From: Siphonodentalium dalli
Lineage: Eukaryota > Mollusca > Scaphopoda > Gadilida > Siphonodentaliidae
NCBI GenBank assembly: GCA_032622095.1
Contig: CP136062.1
Span: 231,586,578 to 231,650,577, forward strand
Reading direction: 5' to 3'
Length of the DNA stretch: 64,000 nt
Positions 56,454 through 64,000 of the stretch are shown one piece after another. Below the pieces are notes generated by a model. The model searched no databases, was not told the DNA's origin, and saw only the letters and a list, made by a program, of their open reading frames with translations. The position numbers and the translations under genes were made by a program. How positions within the stretch are numbered: position 1 is the first letter of the stretch; every line of letters begins with the position of its first letter.

Positions 56454-56580
56454 TGACAGTGCTATTTATATACAAAACATTATATGCCCTTAATGTTGTA
56501 GTATTCATACTACATATGTATACAAAACAGTATATGCCCTTTAATGTTGTAGTATTCATACTACATATGTATACTAGTGT
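56454..56580 (+). mobile_element. partial 3' LTR (candidate)
   Basis: Begins TGACAGTGCTATTTATATAC and contains a 60-bp direct duplication (TATACAAAACA-TATATGCCC, TGTAGTATTCATACTACATA). The start aligns with 59002-59085. It breaks off at the minisatellite. Confidence 0.5.
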
Positions 56581-56589
56581 GGACTTAAC

Positions 56590-56850
56590 TTAACCTACAC
56601 GAGAACAACACATTACCAACAGGATACCTACACGAGATAAACACGATAACAACACGAGACAAAACACGATACCTACTCGAGACCTACACGATACCAACAC
56701 GACACCAACACAATACCAACACGAGGCCTACACGAGATCAACACGATACCAACACGAGACTAATACGAGACCTACATGAGACCAACGCGAGACCTACACG
56801 ATACATACACGATACCAACATGAGACTAACACGAGACCAACATATGATGT
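56590..56850 (+). repeat. degenerate 10-12-bp repeat (CACGAGAC type), right block
   Basis: Continues the vocabulary of 55395-55560 for about 25 short units; no coding role. Confidence 0.88.
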
Positions 56851-57397
56851 TGCCTTAGTTATTCTATGCGTATTTTCTGTCTCTGAATGTGAATTACATT
56901 TACCGGGCAATACTCGTCTCAAATCCTTGGCAAACCCGACTAAATTACCCTTTGGAACGACGTTTAAGTCCACAGCGTGTCTAACTTTTAAATTTACATT
57001 TTGTGAATTTCACACAGACAATGCACGTGATAACACACGCGCTTTTTATATGCTCGTGAGTGAACTGTGAATGTAGCAATATATGTGCTTGTGTTGTCGT
57101 CAGTTTGTGATTACAAAATGTGTAGCCCTTCTACACAATCATTATTAATTTTTTATCTTAAACGTATATGTGTAGTATATGTGTAGTTTCGTATACATAC
57201 ACATATTGTGTAACAATTTTTACACAATAAATGGGTCAATTTCTACACATTTATAAACAACGGTGTGTATAAAATCAACATATATCCCTTACACATTTTG
57301 TGTAAATTCTTTCGCATACAAATCATAGACAAGAATGTAAGTTCAGTATTCTGACATGTGGGTATATAGTATTGATGATATATGGAGATTATATAGT

Positions 57398-57897
57398 ACC
57401 AGTCAAAAGAAGTGGTATATTAAGCGCGCTATTTTCGCGCCCAATATCGCAATAATATTGCAAGTGGAAATGCTTATAAGCACGCCGCTTGCGATATTAT
57501 TGCAATATTTTGCGCTTAATATCGCAATATTTCGCGCTTAATATTGCGATATCTTGCGCTCAAAATGTGAAATTTAAATCAAATTATTGCTTCTATATTG
57601 TTTATTGCATAAATATAGACAATGTTTTAGATTTGTATATAATTATAGTTGTAAATGCTATATGTACACTATATGTGTACTATATGCACAGTATTTATCT
57701 AATATAAATATAACACTATCGGGTCTGTATGAAATTTAGCGCGCTTAATATCGCAATATTTTGCGTTCAATATCGCAAAAATAAGCGATTAATAATAACA
57801 TATTTTTGGTATTGCTAATCGGGCCTTTTTCGAAATTAAGCGCGCTCTCAATATCGCAACAAAAGAGCGCCTCAATATACCACTTCTTCTGACTGGT
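57398..57897. mobile_element. 500-bp MITE with ACCAGTCAGAAGAAGTGG ends
   Basis: Terminal inverted repeats of about 30 bp (ACCAGTCAAAAGAAGTGGTA, TATTAAGCGCGC; inverse at the right). The interior repeats AATATCGCAATATTTTGCGC and CGCTTAATATTGCGATA several times on both strands, giving extensive self-pairing. Fragments occur at 37.8, 54.7 and 55.1 kb. No target duplication defined. Confidence 0.8.
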
Positions 57898-58320
57898 TCG
57901 GTATGTTAAAACTTTCATGGCGTACAATGATAGGTACTAGGAGGCAATACATGTATATATACACAATTGTCTGTAACAAAGTATACACAATATGTGCAGA
58001 ACGGCCCTTGAACCATGTCTTTATATGTAAAACTAACATTGCTGTGTGTATTAACCGGGTTTACACATTTGATGTGTAATAGTTTCTACACATTAAATAT
58101 AAGAGTGTAGTTCAGAGTAAATGTGTATTATATGCAGTAATTCGCTTGTTCGACTTGTTCCGGATATTTATTCGTACTTACCGACACAAATCTCTCGGAT
58201 TAGCTAAACACCGCGAAAATGACAACTTAAGAAACAAATAACGGTACTTGTTCGTAACGGCATCAGTTTGCCCTACCAGCATCATAGTTATTCATTAAGA
58301 CACCCAAACATCATAACAAC

Positions 58321-58794
58321 TTAGCAGGACCACTTGATTAGGGATGAAAATGCAAATAGGGGGGGGGGGGGGTAAGTAGAACGTCTAACTGTCCCTTTAA
58401 CGTCTTGTTGAAAAGTGCTGTGCACTGAATTGCACCAATGGGATCTCACGATCAGATTTAAAATGAATTATAAAATTCTAATTGGAGGCACCGGGGAAAG
58501 GGGCCGGGATCGGATCGATATCGGATCGATATTAATGAGATTTCACGTTCCCTTGGATTTCTGTCACCGCACGCATTTTTAGCACGCTAACGCTTTATCG
58601 CAATTTGCAGGAACAGGTTGACATTAACCGAGATCCAGGGAGAGCAAGGTCATCTGGTGCAGCTTGCAATACCAGAATTCCCTGTAACTTCCGGGTCACC
58701 GTGACAAATATGACGCAGTGTCTTCGTCGTTTAGAGTATCACCACTGGTTAAATGGTTCTGCTAAATGGTGTGATGCTGGTGCGGTTAAGAAAA
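58321..58794. other. unassigned stretch
   Basis: A G12 run at 58361-58372 and an 87-codon frame at 58605 that runs into a repeat arm; no gene called. Confidence 0.35.
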
Positions 58795-58900
58795 TTATGG
58801 TAGGGACAACTGATGCCGTTACGAAAATGCATCTTTATTATTTTCTAAGCTTTTCATTTTCGCGGTGATCGGATAATCTGAATATATTCCACGAAAGCCA
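58795..58900 (+). repeat. isolated arm of the long-TIR element
   Basis: TATGGTAGGGACAACTGATG, CCGTTACGAAAATG and TTTTCGCGGTGATCGGATAA match the arms at 55.2 and 58.2 kb with more divergence. Confidence 0.65.
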
Positions 58901-59001
58901 CAATGCGTGTGAGTCAGTGTGTCCAAACATTCGAAACATATATATTGTAAACTAGTTTAATACTGGTTGTGTTAGTTGTTGCAAATGGACTATAATCAAG
59001 A

Positions 59002-59475
59002 TGGCTATTGCATTTTATATACAAAACAGTATATGATTCAATGTTGTAGCCTACGTACTACATATGTATACTAACTTAGTTATACAACCTAACTCAGTAA
59101 TATACATCTTATAGCGGCATCATAATTATTTCATTTCTCGTGCTTGGTTCCATTCTATTCTGCGCTGTTCCTCCTATCTCCATTTCCTGTCCTCACGTTT
59201 AATAACTGTCCTAAATTGCCGCCCACTTATTTTCTATATTCGCCCAAAACTTATCAACCGTCTCTATCTTCTATCTGTTACGCAGCGCCCAAACTGAGAC
59301 CAAACAGTCGGAGACTAAGTATAGCCAGCCAATCACGTTGTTTCCGTGGGCTTTTCAGTCTGTAATTCGTCGTCGATGTGCAAACATCGCTATATGGTAT
59401 TGAACTGTCAGTGGTAACATAATTCTTCAATGATTTGAGGAATGTTTATAAAGTTATAAAGTTAACTGAAACTAC
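59002..59475 (+). mobile_element. solo LTR candidate
   Basis: Starts TGGCTATTGCATTTTATATAC and continues ACAAAACAGTATATGATTCA, ATGTTGTAGCCTACGTACTA, CATATGTATACTA, collinear with the partial LTR at 56454. The downstream part, absent from the truncated copy, is pyrimidine-rich and then GC-richer. The right boundary near CTACAAC is a guess and no flanking duplication was confirmed. Confidence 0.42.
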
Positions 59476-59728
59476 AACGAGATCCGACCTATGCTTCCCA
59501 AGGATGGTATGTGATATTTGTTATATGTTTTTACACGTTTTAGTAATATTTTAAAGACATATTATGTACTTGTTCGGGTGCGTGAACCTGATCAATTAGT
59601 ATCCAGGCACTATGTCAACTGGAGGAATGTACCATTCTACTAACATCGCCGAAAATTTGAAACAAATCCACCATACCACTCCATAGAAAACATCGTCTGA
59701 ACTACGCTCAAATGTAAATATTTACTGC

Positions 59729-59911
59729 TCGATTCGGGACGCATCTATCGGAAAACGACATCGCCATCGAGAGTCACTGCATTTAATTAATATATAAGAA
59801 TGAGGGTGTGTGTTGACAACTTGGATATAATATTTGTAAAAATTATTACTTTGAACAAGATTAATACTCCATTTATACTTGATTACCCACCGGGGTGTTT
59901 CACATCACGTG
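59729..59911 (+). repeat. dispersed repeat, copy 2 (partner at 1.07 kb)
   Basis: Collinear with 1068-1262 (CGATTCGGGACGCATCTATC, ATCGCCATCGAGAGTCA, TTTAATTAATATATAAGAAT, GGGGTGTTTCACATCAC). Confidence 0.75.
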
Positions 59912-60013
59912 AAGTCTTCGTTTGTAACATTAGAGTTAATCACATTTGTTTAGAATTATTTGCCCAACAGTGTAGGTATGTAGAAATCACATGCTGCGTT
60001 AAGGGGGAGGTCA

Positions 60014-60400
60014 AGTGATCAATTTTGAATGGGGATTTCCATGCAAATCTGCCGAGCAAAAGTTACAGAGTTGCACATACTTCTGAGTGTGACTTGATGT
60101 GGTATTGGAAACAACAGTTATTTATCTGGCGGGTCCGCTTGGAACTTGTTTCATTGTAATGTTGGTGTATTTATTTTTTAATTTTATATTGATTTTTCAA
60201 ATGTAGGTCAAGTGATGTAATTCCAGAAAAAAATTCTCAAAAATATGTTTATTGCAAAATTTTATAATTTACCAAGAGGAACCGCCAGACACAGACCTGT
60301 TGTTTCCAATACCACATCAAGTCACACTCAGCAATATATGCAACTCTAACTTTTGCTCCGGAGATTTGCATGGAAATCCCCATTCAAAATTGTTCACCTT
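60014..60400. mobile_element. foldback element with ~100-bp arms
   Basis: The arms at about 60014-60116 and 60290-60400 share CAATTTTGAATGGGGATTTC, CATGCAAATCT, GAGCAAAAGTTA, GAGTGTGACTTGATGTGGTA and TTGGAAACAACAG in opposite orientation. The loop repeats GTAGGTCAAGTGATG from outside the left arm. Confidence 0.87.
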
Positions 60401-60562
60401 AATAATCGTCCCTTTTATACCAGTAAATAGGTTTTGTTTCTAACTATGTCGCCATTGATTGAGTGTATCGTAATAGATGTCATATCGACAATAGGGAAGT
60501 TGGTTAATGATACATGACATTTTATTTATAGTTATACCTATCCATTCTGGAATGCAGTCTTG

Positions 60563-60881
60563 TTAACCCTTTACCCAACAGAAGGGCACTGTGCCAATGC
60601 ATTCTCTTATATATGCGAGTCGACCATAGGTCGCCTCGCATATATAAGAGAATGCATTGGCTTAACACATTAAAAATTATAAAATTGTTAAAGAATGTAA
60701 GAAAAAATTGTAAAAAGTGTTAAAAAAAGATTTTTTTTTAGGCCAATGCATAATGGTCGACTCGCATATATAAGAGAATGCATTGGCACAGGGCATAACT
60801 GTAACCATCACAATGTGGTCAATGAGCCGGTTCCAATGATATCCATATTTGTATGGTTCTATTGAGACAGACCGAAGATAT
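60563..60881 (-). mobile_element. TTAA-type MITE, 3'-truncated (copy I)
   Basis: Intact TTAACCCTTTACCCAACAGA end and hairpin 1. The second hairpin lacks its first half: the spacer joins CCAATGCATAATGGTCGACTC. It ends at GACCGAAGATATTT without the CCGGCC segment or right TTAA. Confidence 0.88.
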
Positions 60882-61157
60882 TTGTATTTGCTTGCCAGGG
60901 TCAACACTCTCTGTGCCAACTATCGTTGTCTACACGTCAGTTCGTCGGATCGTGTGATGGATGCATGATGTTTGATGCTGTTAGATGTCGTCGTCAATAT
61001 ATGTCAGTGGTGTTATGTTGGATGTGTTCCGTCCGCATCGTTTAGGGCGAAATAAATGCACAAAAGACTTAAAGGTAGGCTTCGCCTGCCTGATCAGACT
61101 CTGAGACTTTATAAATATTTTATGACAAGCAAGGATGGCTAACTTAAGACTGTGTGT
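60882..61157. other. unassigned stretch
   Basis: Nothing recognised; a small hairpin GGCTTCGCC at about 61078-61088. Confidence 0.35.
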
Positions 61158-64000
61158 GGACTGCTATATATAAAACGCACATTTAACAGTTTTATGTTAT
61201 TACATGGGATAAGGCATCTTTACGTGTTGCGATACACCACATACGTCACCGTGTGTGGACTGCTGTATATAAAATCCCTGGGTGTGATGAGTTTGATCGT
61301 ATTACATGGGATAATTATGGCATCTATACGCGTTGGGATACACCAGACACGTCCCTGGGTGTGATGAGTTTTATTATATTACATGGGATAATTATGGCAT
61401 CTATACGCGTTGGGATACACCAGACACGTCCCTGGGTGAGATGAGTTTTATTATATTACATGGGATAATTATGGCATCTATACGCGTTGGGATACACCAG
61501 ACACGTCCCTGGGTGAGATGAGTTTTATCGTATTACATGGGATAATTATGGCATCTATACGCGTTGGGATACACCAGACACGTCCCTGGGTGTGATGAGT
61601 GTTATTATATTACATGGGATAATTATGGCGTCTATACGCGTTGGGATACACCAGACACGTCCCTGGGTGTGATGAGTGTTATTATATTACATGGGATAAT
61701 TATGGCATCTATACGCGTTGGGATACACCAGACACGTCCCTGGGTGAGATGAGTTTTATCGTATTACATGGGATAATTATGGCATCTATACGCGTTGGGA
61801 TACACCAGACACGTCCCTGGGTGTGATGAGTGTTATTATATTACATGGGATAATTATGGCATCTATACGCGTTGGGATACACCAGACACGTCCCTGGGTG
61901 AGATGAGTTTTATCGTATTACATGGGATAATTATGGCATCTATACGCGTTGGGATACACCAGGCACGTCCCTGGGTGTGATGAGTTTTATTATATTACAT
62001 GGGATAATTATGGCATCTATACGCGTTGGGATACACCAGACACGTCCCTGGGTGAGATGAGTTTTATCGTATTACATGGGATAATTATGGCATCTATACG
62101 CGTTGGGATACACCAGACACGTCCCTGGGTGTGATGAGTGTTATTATATTACATGGGATAATTATGGCGTCTATACGCGTTGGGATACACCAGACACGTC
62201 CCTGGGTGTGATGAGTGTTATTATATTACATGGGATAATTATGGCGTCTATACGCGTTGGGATACACCAGACACGTCCCTGGGTGTGATGAGTATTATTA
62301 TATTACATGGGATAATTATGGAATCTATACGCGTTGGGATACACCAGACACGTCCCTGGATGTGATGAGTTTTATCGTATTACATGGGATAATTATGGCA
62401 TCTATACGCGTTGGGATACACCAGACACGTCCCTTGGTGAGATGAGTTTTATTATATTACATGGGATAATTATGGCATCTATACGCGTTGGGATACACCA
62501 GACACGTCCCTGGGTGTGATGAGTGTTATTGTATTACATGGGATAATTATGGCATCTATACGCGTTGGGATACACCAGACACGTCCCTGGGTGTGATGAG
62601 TTTTATTATATTACATGGGATAATTATGGCATCTATACGCGTTGGGATACACCAGACACGTCCCTGGGTGTGATGAGTGTTATTATATTACATGGGATAA
62701 TTATGGCATCTATACGCGTTGGGATACACCAGACACGTCCCTGGGTGTGATGAGTTTTATTATATTACATGGGATAATTAGGGCATCTATACGCGTTGGG
62801 ATACACCAGACACGTCCCTGGGTGTGATGAGTGTTATTATATTACATGGGATAATTATGGCATCTATACGCGTTGGGATACACCAGACACGTCCCTGGGT
62901 GTGATGAGTTTTATCATATTACATGGGATAATTATGGCATCTATACGCGTTGGGATACACCAGACACGTCCCTGGGTGTGATGAGTGTTATTATATTACA
63001 TGGGATAATTATGGCATCTATACGCGTTGGGATACACCAGACACGTCCCTGGGTGTGATGAGTGTTATTATATTACATGGGATAATTATGGCATCTATAC
63101 GCGTTGGGATACACCAGACACGTCCCTGGATGTGATGAGTTTTATTATATTACATGGGATAATTATGGCATCTATACGCGTTGGGATACACCAGACACGT
63201 CCCTGGGTGTGATGAGTTTTATCATATTACATGGGATAATTATGGCATCTATACGCGTTGTGATACACCAGACACGTCCCTGGGTGTGATGAGTTTTATC
63301 ATATTACATGGGATAATTATGGCATCTATACGCGTTGGGATACACCAGACACGTCCCTGGGTGAGATGAGTTTTATCATATTACATGGGATAATTATGGC
63401 ATCTATACGCGTTGGGATACACCAGACACGTCCCTGGGTGTGATGAGTGTTATTATATTACATGGGATAATTATGGCATCTATACGCGTTGGGATACACC
63501 AGACACGTCCCTGGGTGTGATGAGTTTTATTATATTACATGGGATAATTAGGGCATCTATACGCGTTGGGATACACCAGACACGTCCCTGGGTGTGATGA
63601 GTGTTATTGTATTACATGGGATAATTATGGCATCTATACGCGTTGGGATACACCAGACACGTCCCTGGGTGTGATGAGTTTTATTATATTACATGGGATA
63701 ATTAGGGCATCTATACGCGTTGGGATACACCAGACACGTCCCTGGGTGTGATGAGTGTTATTATATTACATGGGATAATTATGGCATCTATACGCGTTGG
63801 GATACACCAGACACGTCCCTGGTGTGATGAGTGTTATTATATTACATGGGATAATTATGGCATCTATACGCGTTGGGATACACCAGACACGTCCCTGGGT
63901 GTGATGGGTGTTATTATATTACATGGGATAATTATGGCATCTATACGCGTTGGGATACACCAGACACGTCCCTGGGTGTGATGAGTTTTATTATATTACA
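61158..64000 (+). repeat. 77-bp satellite, continues past the window
   Basis: About 35 near-identical 77-bp units after two diverged founding units (61158-61290). Unit: TGATGAGTTTTATTATATTA, CATGGGATAATTATGGCATC, TATACGCGTTGGGATACACC, AGACACGTCCCTGGGTG. Units vary at a few diagnostic sites (GTGATGAGTGTTATT versus GAGATGAGTTTTATC), forming alternating patterns. The 77-bp period shifts frame each unit, so the many 61-codon frames are artefacts. Confidence 0.98.

Larger units (their letters stand above)
55221..58320. mobile_element. ~3.1-kb element with ~125-bp terminal inverted repeats, carrying nested insertions
   Basis: The left arm (55221-55370) has TTGTTATGATGTTGGGT, GATGCTGGTAGGGCAAAC, CCGTTACGAAAAAGTACCGT and CGCGGTGTTTAGCTAATCCG; the right arm (58155-58320) is the inverse. 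Related single arms lie at 27.4 and 58.8 kb. Inside is a second inverted pair (AAAGTTAGACACGCTGTGGA at 55376, inverse at 56965). It contains minisatellites, an LTR-retrotransposon fragment and a MITE. No transposase is visible, so it may be a large non-autonomous element or a coincidental pair of MITE copies. Confidence 0.65.

Noticed and set aside
57100-57330. TTACACA/TGTGTAA-rich sequence considered as telomere-like or origin-like
   Set aside because: The words are scattered, not tandem, and do not match TTAGGG-type repeats; they probably reflect a decayed inverted-repeat element.
58605-58868. 87-codon frame
   Set aside because: It runs into an arm of the long-TIR repeat and has no recognisable domain.
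61158-64000. Dozens of overlapping 61-codon frames (MGYTRHVPGCDE...)
   Set aside because: Each is one 77-bp satellite unit read through its neighbour; the frame shifts with every unit.

Overview
This window looks like intergenic, repeat-dominated DNA from an AT-rich invertebrate genome. It carries non-LTR retroelement remnants, hundreds of tandem-repeat units, microsatellites and many short inverted-repeat DNA elements. A mollusc or other marine invertebrate is plausible: tandem-core elements ending in a microsatellite and a short hairpin resemble the pearl/Helentron-like elements described from bivalves. That assignment is inference. I found no host gene, tRNA or rRNA that I can support. Nearly every long open frame lies inside a tandem repeat and is an artefact.

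Layout. 0-5 kb: minisatellites (26, 11 and 32 bp units) and GA-rich sequence. 4-7.8 kb: a 5'-truncated, decayed APE-type LINE on the minus strand, with duplicated 3' flank. 8.2-10.5 kb: two TTAA-flanked MITEs (piggyBac-like signature) and two copies of a multi-hairpin element. 10.7-12.1 kb: a long GAT microsatellite. 14-17 kb: duplications and foldback elements. 17.1-19.4 kb: a 59-bp array beside an unexpanded single-unit copy. 19.7-24.4 kb: a ~115-bp satellite carrying TGACGTCA motifs, split by a 3.2-kb insertion. 25.4-27 kb: a ~164-bp tandem-core element. 28-37 kb: more MITEs, a LINE 3' end with poly(A), palindromes, and a second GAT-type microsatellite in the opposite orientation. 38.9-45.1 kb: MITEs, a 47-bp array, and a 989-bp retroposon carrying only an ORF1-like frame, bounded by a 10-bp target-site duplication. 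45.5-50.5 kb: a foldback element and arrays of 32/35 and 42 bp. 53.9-59.5 kb: a MITE inserted in a satellite whose neighbouring units show the empty site, and a ~3.1-kb long-TIR element containing the 3' end of an LTR retrotransposon. 61.2-64 kb: a 77-bp satellite running off the end.

The recurring theme is a 67-bp near-perfect hairpin with the motif TTATATATGCGAG. It occurs in three element families that have different terminal repeats and apparently different target-site preferences. This modular hairpin, and cases where tandem arrays start inside mobile elements, are the most interesting aspects of the window.
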